Shown piece after piece: positions 54,896 through 63,925 of a stretch of DNA of 64,000 bases. How positions within the stretch are numbered: the stretch's first letter is position 1; the number at the start of each line of letters is the position of its first letter. A model generated the notes under the pieces. It made no database searches. It saw nothing but the letters and a program-made list of their open reading frames with translations, and was not told where the DNA came from. Source of the DNA: Parafrankia sp041008525 (lineage in GTDB: Bacteria > Actinomycetota > Actinomycetes > Frankiales > Frankiaceae); the NCBI RefSeq assembly GCF_041008525.1, contig NZ_JBFLUG010000037.1, forward strand, positions 1 to 64,000. Reading direction: 5' to 3'. The translations under genes were made by a program, and so were the position numbers.

Positions 54896-55031
54896 GGGTT
54901 GTCCCCCGGAGTCACGCACGCGCGTACCCTCCCCATCACAGGACGTGACATGCGCCCGGTCGCCAACTCACCCGCGCCGGGTCTGCGCGGCGAGCGCGCG
55001 CGGCGCGTGACGAGGGCCCGGGAAATGTCGG

Positions 55032-56033
55032 TCACCGGTCGGTCAGTGTCTGTCCCGCAGCAGCGGCCTCGGTGGCGAGGTCGGCGTCCACCATCATCTC
55101 CACCAGCTCCCGGAAACCCACCCGCGGCTTCCACCCGAGCACCTCCCGGGCCTTCGACGCATCACCTACCAGCACATCGACCTCCGCCGGCCGGAAGAAC
55201 CGAGGATCGGTTCGCACATAACCCGACCAGTCCTCGATCCCGACCCGCGCGAACGCCACGTCCAGCAACTCGCGAATACTGTGCGTCTCGCCCGTCGCCA
55301 CCACGAAGTCATCCGGAGAATCCTGCTGCAGCATCCGCCACATCGCATCCACATAATCCCCCGCGAAACCCCAGTCCCGCCGCGACTCGAGATTCCCCAG
55401 CGACACCGACTCCTGCAACCCCAGCGAAATCCGCGACACCGCCCGCGAAATCTTCCGCGTCACGAACTCGATCCCCCGCCGCGGCGACTCGTGATTGAAC
55501 AGCAACCCCGAACACGCGAACAACCCGTACGACTCCCGGTAGTTCACCGTCAGATAGTGCCCGAACGTCTTCGCCACCCCGTACGGCGACCGCGGATGAA
55601 ACGGCGTCGTCTCCCGCTGCGGCGTCTCCCGCACCTTCCCGAACATCTCCGACGACGACGCCTGGTAGAAACGCACTCGCGACAGATCGTTACCGCCCGC
55701 GATCCGTAGCGCCTCGAGTACCCGCAGCACACCCATACCCGTGGTCTCGCCGGTCAGCTCCGCCTGCTTCCACGACAGCCCCACAAACGAGATCGCGCCC
55801 AGGTTGTACACCTCGTCCGGCTGCGAGATCTCCACCGCGCCGATCAACGACGGAAGATCCGTCAGATCACCCTCCAGCAGCACCACCCCCGGTACCAGCC
55901 GCTCCACCCGCTCCACCTTCGGGTTCGACTGCCCACGCACCAGCCCGAACACCTCGTAACCCCGACCCACCAGCTGCTCGCCCAGATACAGGCCATCCTG
56001 GCCGGTGATTCCCGTAATCAGCGCACGAGGCAC
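55032..56033 (-). CDS. gmd: GDP-mannose 4,6-dehydratase
   Basis: The 333-residue extended-SDR enzyme converts GDP-mannose to GDP-4-keto-6-deoxymannose, precursor of GDP-fucose, rhamnose and related sugars. It has NADP-binding GITGQDG near residue 7, YNLGAISFVGLSW, the catalytic Thr/Ser region QASSSEMFG, SPYGVAKTFGHY with the Tyr and Lys, and NHESPRRG for substrate binding. GTG 56033 is preferred to ATG 56039 because AGGAGG lies 6 bases upstream. Codon use differs from all neighbours: TTG, GGG, TCG, CGG and even AAT, TAT and GAT are common, so the gene may be acquired. No downstream reductase gene is present. Confidence 0.93.
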   Translation of the reverse strand: MPRALITGITGQDGLYLGEQLVGRGYEVFGLVRGQSNPKVERVERLVPGVVLLEGDLTDLPSLIGAVEISQPDEVYNLGAISFVGLSWKQAELTGETTGMGVLRVLEALRIAGGNDLSRVRFYQASSSEMFGKVRETPQRETTPFHPRSPYGVAKTFGHYLTVNYRESYGLFACSGLLFNHESPRRGIEFVTRKISRAVSRISLGLQESVSLGNLESRRDWGFAGDYVDAMWRMLQQDSPDDFVVATGETHSIRELLDVAFARVGIEDWSGYVRTDPRFFRPAEVDVLVGDASKAREVLGWKPRVGFRELVEMMVDADLATEAAAAGQTLTDR

Positions 56034-56097
56034 GATCATCCTCCTGTGAACCGTGGAGTACTGCTGCGGAAGGTTAGCGCCAGGGGAAACGAGCAGG

Positions 56098-58758
56098 TCA
56101 ACCGGGGTCGGAACCCGCCGGGGCCGCCGGGCCGGCGGTGGTGGCCGGCCCGGGCCGCTGCCCCGCGCCCGCCGCGCCATCCGCGGCCGGGCGCAGCAGC
56201 TGAAGTAGCTGCGGCACTATGAGTTTTCCGGCCCGCGCACCGCCGCCGTTGCTGATGTGCACGCCGTCGTCGTCGCGTATCTGAACACCGTCGATCTCAC
56301 CGCGGTACTCGTTGCCCGGGCTGAGGACCGCCGCCAGATCGATGACGGTGGCCACCCCGGGATGCCGGGCGGCGGCCTGACGGAGCAGAGCATTGAACTT
56401 GATCACGCGGTCAGTCCGCGTTTCCGGAAAAATGCTACCGGATGAGCTTTCGCCCGCTTCGAACATCGGTGTGGTCAGCAGTACGACCTTGGCCCCGCGC
56501 GCGGACATCGTGGTGATCGCCAGGTCGAGCTCCCGACCCAGGTAGGCGTCGAACTTCGGGTCGCCGATCTGGGTTCGCCGGCCGTCCAGGATCTGGTCGG
56601 TGACCTCCCAGCGCCCGACCAGCAGCAGCGCGAGGTCGGGACGGATCTCGTCCACCTTCTGCTGGATCCGCGTGGGCCAGTTGACGCAGGTGCGCGGGGG
56701 CGGGAACGGCTCGCCGCCGGTGAAGCGCGTCTCGGCTCGGGTCACTCCGCAGCCGAGCTCGGCTGCGTCGTGGATCTCCAGCCCCTCGCCCGCCGCGGTG
56801 ACCGAGAACTCGCTGAACCCCAGCGTGAGCGCCAGCGAGTCCCCGGCCAGGATCGCCCGTAGAGGGCGGCCACCGCCCACTGCCTGGGCGTTCACCGTGG
56901 GTGGGGCGGCGTTCGCGGCCTGCGCCGCCAGCCGCTCCAGATCGTCGGCGCCACGCCCGGCGGACGGGTCCGGGACAGTCGCGACCAGGACCACGGCGAC
57001 GACCGCGCCGATCGTGGCCGGGACGGTCACCCGTGGTACCGGGAAGCGGAACTTCCGGCGCCGGATCGGGTTCTCGACCAGATGGAACGAGATGAGGGTG
57101 ACCGCGGCCGTCACAGCGACCCGGGCGGCGAGCAGCGCCACGCCGCTCAGGCCCGTCCGGCCCGCTGTCACGGTCAGAAAGACCGGCCAGTGCCACAGGT
57201 ACAGGCCGTAGGAGACCCGCCCGATGGCGGGCAGCGGCGGGCAGGAGAGCACCCGGGCCGCCGGCCCTCTCGGCACCTCCACGATCGAGGCGACCAGGAG
57301 CATCACGACGACGGCGACTCCGAGGAACCCACCCGAGTACAGGACGCGGCTCTCGCCGTCCACGGTCGCCCAGATGCCGAGCATCGCCACACCGGCGAGG
57401 GCGCCGACGACCGCGAGGCCCTTCTTCGTCCGCTCGGTGAGCGGGGTCCGGCGCTGGATCCGCCAGACGGCGAGCGCCGCACCGACAAGCAGAGCCTGGG
57501 CCCGGCTGTCGGTGCCGTAGTAGATCCGGGACGGGTCGATGTCGAGGACCACCAGCAGCAGCCCGAGCAGGGCCGATGCCTCCGCCCCGAGCACGGCGAC
57601 GGTCAGGATGAGCGTCTGCGCCTTCCGGCGCTGGGCGCGCCAGCGGGCCGCCGTCCGGCCGCTGTGCCACATGAGCAGGTACACGCACAGCGGCCACAGC
57701 ACGTAGAACTGCTCTTCCACCGCCAGCGACCAGGTGTGCAGCAGCGGGGACGGCGTGGAGAAATGGTCGAAGTAGCTCTGGTCCGACAGCGCGAACCGCC
57801 AGTTGGCCACATAGCCGAGGGTCGCCAGCGCGTCCGTGCGCAGCGTTGTGACCTCGCTGGGGGCGGCGACCCACTGGGCGTACGCGGCCACCCCGACCAT
57901 CATCGCGAGCAGAGCCGGCATCAGCCTGCGGGTGCGGCGGATCCAGAACGACCGGAGGTCGATGCGCCGGGTGGTGCGGTACTCGGCGATGAGGAGCCCG
58001 GTGATCAGGAAGCCGGAAAGCACGAAGAACGCGTCGACGCCGAGCAGACCGCCAGGCATCCAGCTCAGACCCGCGTGATACGCCATGACCCCGAGCACGG
58101 CCAGCGCCCGCAGTCCGTCCAGCGCGGGGGAGTGGCCGAGCGGGGCCAGCACCGGGACCGTCAGCGGCCCGGTCTCCAGCGGCCCGGTCTCCGGCTCGCT
58201 CGGCCTCGGCGCGCGCCGGGCGGCCGGCACCACCTCCGCCGGGACGTCGCGGCGCGTTCCCGTGCGGTCCGCCACGCCGGCCCGGCCGCGACCGCCCGGC
58301 TGGCCGGGCCGCGGGCCGCCTGGCCGCGGCGCCCGGGTGGGGCTGGTCGGCGCGGGGACGACGCGTATTCCCGGGCGCACGCCTCCGGTGCCGCGAGGCT
58401 TCTCCCTGGCCAGGTCGGCACCCGTCGGGCGGCGCTCGATCCGCTCCGTCTCGTCGCCCTGGTACCCGCGTGGCTGACGCAGCCGGCCCTCGGGATCGAG
58501 GTAGGCGTCGTCCTGGTAGGCGGCGTCGAGGTGGGAGCGGTCCAGGAACAGGCCCGCGAGGTGGTCCTGGGCATCGTCGCCGTCCGCGCCCGGGTCGAGG
58601 GCCCGGCTCTGGTCGCCCGCCCGGCCCGGCCCGGTCCGCGCTGGATCGCGCTCTCGCCGGCGCGGGCCGGGTTCGGGGCGGGCCAGCGGGTAGGTGTCGA
58701 ACTCTCGGCGGCTCAGCCCGGTCCCCTTCCCGACGTCGTCATGGACGCCTGACTTCAC
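56098..58758 (-). CDS. acyltransferase-3 (OafA-like) with C-terminal SGNH domain
   Basis: The 886-residue protein has a disordered charged N-terminus (about 1-205), an acyltransferase-3 domain with about ten membrane helices, and an extracellular SGNH domain (about 640-860). The acyltransferase domain carries the His motif ALDGLRALAVLGVMAYHAG, GVDAFFVLSGFLIT, RRTRRLMPALL and HTWSLAVEEQFYVLWPL. The SGNH domain has block I AILAGDSLALT, an NW segment, a GRWE segment and D-x-x-H in DDDGVHIS. Such fusions O-acetylate sugars of surface polysaccharide or peptidoglycan. It is 64 bases upstream of gmd in the same direction and probably acetylates the glycan built by this locus. Confidence 0.88.
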   Translation of the reverse strand: MKSGVHDDVGKGTGLSRREFDTYPLARPEPGPRRRERDPARTGPGRAGDQSRALDPGADGDDAQDHLAGLFLDRSHLDAAYQDDAYLDPEGRLRQPRGYQGDETERIERRPTGADLAREKPRGTGGVRPGIRVVPAPTSPTRAPRPGGPRPGQPGGRGRAGVADRTGTRRDVPAEVVPAARRAPRPSEPETGPLETGPLTVPVLAPLGHSPALDGLRALAVLGVMAYHAGLSWMPGGLLGVDAFFVLSGFLITGLLIAEYRTTRRIDLRSFWIRRTRRLMPALLAMMVGVAAYAQWVAAPSEVTTLRTDALATLGYVANWRFALSDQSYFDHFSTPSPLLHTWSLAVEEQFYVLWPLCVYLLMWHSGRTAARWRAQRRKAQTLILTVAVLGAEASALLGLLLVVLDIDPSRIYYGTDSRAQALLVGAALAVWRIQRRTPLTERTKKGLAVVGALAGVAMLGIWATVDGESRVLYSGGFLGVAVVVMLLVASIVEVPRGPAARVLSCPPLPAIGRVSYGLYLWHWPVFLTVTAGRTGLSGVALLAARVAVTAAVTLISFHLVENPIRRRKFRFPVPRVTVPATIGAVVAVVLVATVPDPSAGRGADDLERLAAQAANAAPPTVNAQAVGGGRPLRAILAGDSLALTLGFSEFSVTAAGEGLEIHDAAELGCGVTRAETRFTGGEPFPPPRTCVNWPTRIQQKVDEIRPDLALLLVGRWEVTDQILDGRRTQIGDPKFDAYLGRELDLAITTMSARGAKVVLLTTPMFEAGESSSGSIFPETRTDRVIKFNALLRQAAARHPGVATVIDLAAVLSPGNEYRGEIDGVQIRDDDGVHISNGGGARAGKLIVPQLLQLLRPAADGAAGAGQRPGPATTAGPAAPAGSDPG

Positions 58759-59625
58759 CTCACAGGCGGCGCTGGCCGATGGCCCCGAATGTCGTCATCC
58801 TGATTCGACAACATTTATCTTGTATGTCCGGATCCCTGTCGTCCCGCCGTCGAGGCTACGACGGAACGACGGGGCCGTGACCCCATGGGTGTCACGCTAC
58901 GGCCCCACCGGCCATCCCGCGGCGGGGCCGAAGACCGTCCTGGCTGGTCGGCGCGGGCCGCTCCCCAGGGACTGCCGGCAACTCCCCGGCGGGACTGCCG
59001 GCCGGCACCCGGAGGCTCCCCGGATGTCCGCCAGTTCATGGGATCACAGACCCGCCAGCTGCTCGGGACGGGGGTCGCCCGGCTGACGCCCGCGCCCGGT
59101 TCCGCCCGGGGGTGCGCCGCCTGCGCACGCCGCCTGCGGCAGTTGTTCGCGCCGGCGGTCCGGCCGGCCGGGCCGGCGCGGGGAATGTCGCCGCAGTACC
59201 ACTTCCGATGTATTGGCACGGGAACGTCCGTGCTGACTCCGCCTGCCGCCAGGGCCCGTGCTGACCAGAACGTTCTGGCCGTTGATCGCACACACTCCGG
59301 ATGGTCCTGCGGCAGCCACGGGGGGCCGGCGCCGACCAACGAGGCGGCATATATCACTCTCCGTACTGAATGAATCGAGTCCGGATGTGTCCTCAGGTGT
59401 CACCGGCGCGGTTCCTGGCCCACCGCGGCAGGCCAGGAAGTGCCAGCCGTGGTGAGGGTCTCAAAGCCCCAATAGAGGGTGCCAGGCCTGCGGTTTTGTG
59501 GTGAAAGCGGCGTCCGGCCACGTCGCCGGGCGGCTCGCCGTCGGGGTCGCGAGCCTCCGGGCGGCGGGCGGAGAGCTGTACCTTGCGAGCGTGCCTGACA
59601 TCACCGACAGTGGCGGTCGCGGTAG
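58759..59625. other. large divergent intergenic region
   Basis: About 870 bases lie between two divergent acyltransferase genes. An A/T-richer patch at about 58800-58830 (AACATTTATCTTGTATG) is a likely promoter area for the minus-strand gene, and another sits at about 59345-59375. Frames on both strands here are low-complexity and lack ribosome binding sites. No RNA gene, repeat array or domain was recognised. Confidence 0.45.
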
Positions 59626-61401
59626 GTGACCGCTGGCTTCCCTCCCCGGAGCGGGTCGGTGTCCACCCGCCTGCCCGGCGGGCCGGCCGACGCCGCACGC
59701 CGCGGGGGCACCGCCGCGGAACCCACCGAACGCCCCGCCGGGTCGGCGACGACCGTCGTCCTCCCCGGGTTCGACGGGCTGCGCGCGATCGCGGCGCTGC
59801 TCGTGCTGGTGGTCCATGTCGCCTTCTACAGCGGTCTGACGTTCACCAGCCCCGTCGGGGTCTACACCGCGCGCGGTGAGGTCGGTGTCGAGGTCTTCTT
59901 CCTGATCTCCGGGTTCCTGCTGTACCGGCCGTTCGCCGCCGCGCACCTGCGCGGGCACGCGGCGCCGGACGCCCCCGGCTTCTTCGTCCGCCGCCTGCTC
60001 CGGATCATCCCGCTGTACTGGCTGGCGCTCGTGGTCGCCCTCAACGTCCTGCCCGCCGACAGGCTTGGCGTGCAGGGCCTCCCCGGCCTGCTGCAGACAG
60101 CCTTCCTCCTGCAGGGCTACCGCAGGGAGACGGCCATCCAGGGCCTGACCCAGGGCTGGACCCTCAACATCGAGTTCGCCTTCTACCTGTCGATCCCGGT
60201 CTACGCCTGGCTGCTGGTTCGCCGGCGGCGGGCCCCCCGCGACCAGCTGCGGGTGGAACTCGTGGCCCTTGGCGTGATCTTCGTGGTCAGTCGGGTCCTG
60301 CACTACAGGCTGATCGGCTCGGATGTCTGGTGGGCCGACGGCTGGACGGTCTGGCTGCCGGTCTGGTGGGACCTGTTCGCGATGGGCATGCTGCTGGCGG
60401 TCCTGTCGTGCTGGTACGCCCAGAACGGGCGCACTCCGGCGTGGGCGCGGTGGCGATGGTTCGGCGGAGCCTGCTGGCTGGTCGCCGTCTTCTTCTTCTG
60501 GGTGGCGAGCACCCGCATCGACCTTCCGCGTGACCCGATGTTCGTGCCGGACCGCTCCCAGGACATGGGGCGCCACCTCTTCTACGGCCTGTTCGGGTTC
60601 TTCCTGATCCTGCCGGCGGTCTTCGGCCCGCCCCGCCAGGGGCTCGTGCGGCGGTTCCTGTCGTGGCGGCCGATGGCCTACCTCGGACTGATCTCGTACG
60701 GCATCTACCTCTGGCACACGACGGTGATCGAGCTGGTCATGGAACACGCCGGGCGGCAGGGCGGTGCGCTCGACTTCGTGCCGTTCCTCCTGGTCGTGAT
60801 CGCCATCACCTGTGCCGTCTCGACCCTGACCTACTTCCTGGTCGAACGGCCCTGCACGGTGCTGGCCCGGGAGTGGGCGCGCGCTCTCCGGGCGCGCCGG
60901 GCCGGTCGAGGCGGTCGAGGTGGGCCGCCCGGCGCCGGCGGGGCCAGCGGGCCCGGTGGCGCGGGGGCCGGGGTGGGGCGGTCCGCCACCGACGGGAGGT
61001 GGAGCCGGGAGGTCTCCAGCACCGGCCACGGCACCCTGGCCGTGGCCGCCCGCCGCGGCCACCCCCGCCTGGCTACGACAGGCCCGCGCGACGCTGCGAT
61101 CGACCACTCCGACGGGGATCCGGCGCGGACCCTCCCCCTGCGCACGGGCCGCCGGGCGGCCACCTACGGGCGGCGCACCCCCGGGGTGGACCAATGGTCC
61201 GTCCGCGGTCGGGCAGGTGGTGTGCCCGCCACCTGGGTGCCGCCCGATGCCGTGCCGAGCGCGCCGGCGCCGCGGGCGCCGTCCGGCGGCGAGGGGCAGC
61301 CCGGGCGGTGGGTCCAGCGGTTCGGCGGGCGTTCGGCCGGCGTCGTCACAGGGCGCCGACTGGGCCACATTCGCTCGCGTCTCCGGGACGAGACCCGGTG
61401 A
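59626..61401 (+). CDS. acyltransferase-3 family membrane protein
   Basis: The 591-residue protein has a short N-terminus and an acyltransferase-3 core (about 45-410) with about ten helices: FDGLRAIAALLVLVVHVAFYSG (catalytic His), GEVGVEVFFLISGFLLYRP, RRLLRIIPLYWLAL, TQGWTLNIEFAFYLSIPVY and LGLISYGIYLWHT. A Gly/Arg/Pro-rich cytoplasmic tail of about 170 residues closes it. Unlike the neighbouring divergent enzyme it has no SGNH domain. It would transfer acyl groups to surface sugars or lipids. The GTG start at 59626 lacks a clear ribosome binding site, so the first 40 residues are uncertain. Confidence 0.82.
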   Translation: MTAGFPPRSGSVSTRLPGGPADAARRGGTAAEPTERPAGSATTVVLPGFDGLRAIAALLVLVVHVAFYSGLTFTSPVGVYTARGEVGVEVFFLISGFLLYRPFAAAHLRGHAAPDAPGFFVRRLLRIIPLYWLALVVALNVLPADRLGVQGLPGLLQTAFLLQGYRRETAIQGLTQGWTLNIEFAFYLSIPVYAWLLVRRRRAPRDQLRVELVALGVIFVVSRVLHYRLIGSDVWWADGWTVWLPVWWDLFAMGMLLAVLSCWYAQNGRTPAWARWRWFGGACWLVAVFFFWVASTRIDLPRDPMFVPDRSQDMGRHLFYGLFGFFLILPAVFGPPRQGLVRRFLSWRPMAYLGLISYGIYLWHTTVIELVMEHAGRQGGALDFVPFLLVVIAITCAVSTLTYFLVERPCTVLAREWARALRARRAGRGGRGGPPGAGGASGPGGAGAGVGRSATDGRWSREVSSTGHGTLAVAARRGHPRLATTGPRDAAIDHSDGDPARTLPLRTGRRAATYGRRTPGVDQWSVRGRAGGVPATWVPPDAVPSAPAPRAPSGGEGQPGRWVQRFGGRSAGVVTGRRLGHIRSRLRDETR

Positions 61402-61472
61402 CTTTTCGTACTATGAGAGCGCCAAAGGGTGGGTCCGGCGGCGGACTGGCTCCGAGTCTGTGCGCTCTCCCG

Positions 61473-61502
61473 TTGACCACCCGGGACACCGCTCCCTAGA
61501 CT
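61473..61502 (+). promoter_or_regulatory. sigma-70-type promoter of rpsA
   Basis: TTGACC (61473-61478) and TAGACT (61497-61502) are separated by 18 bases, close to the housekeeping consensus. Transcription from near 61509 would give a leader of about 155 bases before the rpsA start, long enough for autoregulation. Confidence 0.65.
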
Positions 61503-61665
61503 TGGGAGTTGCACGAGGGTTCGTGGGTCTCAGACCGAGCGGATCCACTCGAGCAGTCGTTATCGGTTCTGACAGTGTCGTTCTCAGCGCGGTGCCTGTC
61601 CCTCCGTCCCGGCGGTTCGACCCGGCCCTCGCGCGACGAGACGATTCCCAGTCGGAGCCGACCCC

Positions 61666-63144
61666 TTGACGAGCACCACCGACGTACGACCCGTGGAGAC
61701 CGTGACCACCTCGCACAGCCCGACCACACCACAGGTTGCGGTCAACGACATCGGCTCGGCCGAGGACTTCCTCGCCGCGGTCGACAAGACGATCAAGTTC
61801 TTCAACGACGGCGACATCGTCGACGGCATCATCGTCAAGGTGGACCGCGACGAGGTGCTCCTCGACATCGGTTACAAGACCGAGGGTGTCATCCCGTCAC
61901 GGGAACTCTCGATCAAGCATGATGTCGATCCGCACGAGGTCGTCACGGTCGGCGACCACGTCGAGGCCCTTGTCCTCCAGAAGGAGGACAAGGAAGGCCG
62001 TCTGATCCTGTCCAAGAAGCGTGCGCAGTACGAGCGCGCCTGGGGCACGATCGAGAAGCTCAAGGAGGAGGACGGCGTCGTCACCGGCACCGTCATCGAA
62101 GTCGTCAAGGGTGGTCTCATCCTCGACATCGGCCTCCGTGGCTTCCTCCCCGCCTCGCTGGTGGAGATGCGCCGCGTCCGCGACCTGCAGCCCTACGTGG
62201 GCCGCGAGCTCGAAGCCAAGATCATCGAGCTGGACAAGAACCGGAACAACGTGGTTCTGTCCCGCCGCGCCTGGCTGGAGCAGACCCAGAGCGAGGTGCG
62301 CTCCGAGTTCCTCGCGCAGCTCGCAAAGGGCCAGATCCGCAAGGGTGTGGTCAGCTCGATCGTCAACTTCGGTGCCTTCGTGGACCTGGGTGGCGTCGAC
62401 GGCCTGGTGCACGTCTCCGAACTCTCCTGGAAGCACATCGACCACCCGTCCGAGGTGGTCGAGGTCGGCCAGGAGGTCACGGTCGAGGTCCTCGACGTCG
62501 ACCTGGACCGCGAGCGGGTCTCCCTGTCGCTGAAGGCGACGCAGGAGGACCCGTGGCGCCAGTTCGCGCGGACCCACGCCATCGGCCAGGTCGTTCCCGG
62601 CCGGGTCACCAAGCTCGTTCCGTTCGGTGCGTTCGTCCGTGTGGACGAGGGCATCGAGGGCCTGGTGCACATCTCGGAGCTGGCCGAGCGCCACGTCGAG
62701 ATCCCCGAGCAGGTCGTGAACGTGGGCGACGAGATCCTGGTCAAGGTCATCGACATCGACCTCGACCGCCGGCGGATCAGCCTGTCGCTCAAGCAGGCCA
62801 ACGAGGCCTCCGGGCTGGCTGGTGAGGGCGACTCGTTCGACCCGAGCCAGTACGGCATGGAAGCCAAGTACGACGAGCAGGGCAACTACGTCTACCCCGA
62901 GGGCTTCGACCCCGAGACCGGCGAGTGGCTGCCGGGCTTCGAGGAGCAGCAGGCCGAGTGGGAGCGGCAGTATGCCGAGGCTCAGACCCGGTTCGAGGCC
63001 CACCAGGCCCAGATCCGGGCCGCACAGGAGGCGGATGCGGCTGCGGCGGCGCCGTCCTCCTACACCTCGCAGTCCGAGCAGCCGGCTTCGGCCATCGACG
63101 AGGAGGCGCTGCGGCGCCTGCGGGAGCAGTTCGGCCGCGAGTAG
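61666..63144 (+). CDS. rpsA: 30S ribosomal protein S1
   Basis: The 492-residue protein has four S1 RNA-binding domains in tandem (about 45-115, 130-195, 215-285 and 300-370), each with the VxxGxVxxVxxxGxFVDxG pattern, such as GVVSSIVNFGAFVDLGGVDGLVHVSELSW. An acidic Gln/Glu/Ala-rich tail (about 385-492) follows, as usual for actinobacterial S1. It binds mRNA leaders and brings them to the 30S subunit. The start is TTG 61666 with GGAG 12 bases upstream. The encoded MTSTTD start agrees with the MTSST-type N-terminus of homologues. Codon use is markedly cleaner (AAG, CTC, GTC) than in neighbours, as for a highly expressed gene. Confidence 0.97.
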   Translation: MTSTTDVRPVETVTTSHSPTTPQVAVNDIGSAEDFLAAVDKTIKFFNDGDIVDGIIVKVDRDEVLLDIGYKTEGVIPSRELSIKHDVDPHEVVTVGDHVEALVLQKEDKEGRLILSKKRAQYERAWGTIEKLKEEDGVVTGTVIEVVKGGLILDIGLRGFLPASLVEMRRVRDLQPYVGRELEAKIIELDKNRNNVVLSRRAWLEQTQSEVRSEFLAQLAKGQIRKGVVSSIVNFGAFVDLGGVDGLVHVSELSWKHIDHPSEVVEVGQEVTVEVLDVDLDRERVSLSLKATQEDPWRQFARTHAIGQVVPGRVTKLVPFGAFVRVDEGIEGLVHISELAERHVEIPEQVVNVGDEILVKVIDIDLDRRRISLSLKQANEASGLAGEGDSFDPSQYGMEAKYDEQGNYVYPEGFDPETGEWLPGFEEQQAEWERQYAEAQTRFEAHQAQIRAAQEADAAAAAPSSYTSQSEQPASAIDEEALRRLREQFGRE

Positions 63145-63214
63145 TCGAACAGCCGTACCGGCGCCGGCAGGTTCCTCTGCCGGGCCGGCCGGTCGGTGAG
63201 ACAAGAACCATCCT

Positions 63215-63247
63215 TCAGGGCCCGTGGGATCATTCCGCGGGCCCTGA
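63215..63247. terminator. bidirectional hairpin between rpsA and the kinase gene
   Basis: TCAGGGCCCG (63215-63224) pairs with CGGGCCCTGA (63238-63247), extended inward by a T-G and two G-C pairs. The loop contains the stop codon of the convergent kinase gene (63230-63232), so the last codons of that gene form one arm. Confidence 0.75.
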
Positions 63248-63925
63248 GGCGTCTCCCGGCCCATTCGCACCCGGCCTACCCGGCCTACCCGGCCTACCTG
63301 GCCCGGGCCGGGTAGGGGTCAACGTCTCGAGGGCCCAGACCGCCTGCGCGAGCACCTTGTCCGGCGGCTGCGTGCCGTCCAGCTCCACGACGTTGTCCGC
63401 CCGGGCCATCACCTGCTCGTAGCCGCCGGCCTGCTCGACGAGCCGGGCCCGCAGGGCGGCCGGGGTCAGGACGCGGGTGCGGCGATCACCCCGGGCGATC
63501 ATCCGCTCGTAGGCGAGCGCCGGGGGGACCCGCAGCCACAGCAGCGGGTCGGGCCGGGGGAGCAGGTCCTCCAGCTGTTCGAGCCACCCTCGGTGCTGCT
63601 CCCCGTACGGCCCGCACTGCACCTCCCAGGACTGCACCCATCCCTCGAAGAGCAGGTCGGGAGGCCCGCCCGGGTCGGAGCGGTAGTGCAGCTGGGCGGA
63701 CAGTTCGACGAGGTGCGCGAGCCGGCGCACCGGTCCGGGGACGACCGCCTGATAGAGGACGGTGTCGTCTGGTTCGGCGATGGCCCGGAAGATGTCCGCG
63801 GTCACGCGCGCGGGCCGGCTGCCCCGCAACGGGCGCAGCAGCGTCTCCAGGCCGCGGATCAGCGTGGTCTTCCCCGCACCGTCCACACCCTCCACCGCCA
63901 CGAGAAGTGGATCGCGCCCGGTCAT
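63230..63925 (-). CDS. thymidylate-kinase-like P-loop protein
   Basis: The 231-residue protein starts LLVAVEGVDGAGKTTLIRGL, the Walker A loop of thymidylate kinases. LLFEGWVQSWEVQCGPYG lies in the position of the LID/DRY region (DRY itself is absent), and LLWLRVPPALAYERMIARGDRRT follows as in tmk. The central part is divergent and the substrate-binding motif is not canonical, so it may phosphorylate another nucleotide. The tail (GRPGRPGRPG) is encoded by a 9-bp tandem repeat. The start at 63925 is ATG. Its stop lies in a shared terminator with rpsA. Confidence 0.75.
   Translation of the reverse strand: MTGRDPLLVAVEGVDGAGKTTLIRGLETLLRPLRGSRPARVTADIFRAIAEPDDTVLYQAVVPGPVRRLAHLVELSAQLHYRSDPGGPPDLLFEGWVQSWEVQCGPYGEQHRGWLEQLEDLLPRPDPLLWLRVPPALAYERMIARGDRRTRVLTPAALRARLVEQAGGYEQVMARADNVVELDGTQPPDKVLAQAVWALETLTPTRPGPGRPGRPGRPGANGPGDASGPAE
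63272..63298 (-). repeat. 9-bp tandem repeat encoding (Gly-Arg-Pro)n
   Basis: Three exact copies of CGGCCTACC lie head to tail in the C-terminal tail of the kinase-like gene and give Gly-Arg-Pro units. A fourth, altered copy follows. Confidence 0.8.

Noticed and set aside
57082..58752. 556-residue plus-strand frame
   Set aside because: Antisense to the acyltransferase-SGNH gene. No domain or start signal.
58885..59373. 162-residue plus-strand frame between acyltransferases
   Set aside because: No ribosome binding site, Arg/Pro/Ala-rich, and no motif. Treated as intergenic.
59461..61368. 635-residue minus-strand frame
   Set aside because: Antisense to the acyltransferase-3 gene, which has clear membrane motifs. 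This frame does not.
61897..63270. 457-residue minus-strand frame
   Set aside because: Antisense to rpsA and rich in Asp, Leu and His from complementary codons.
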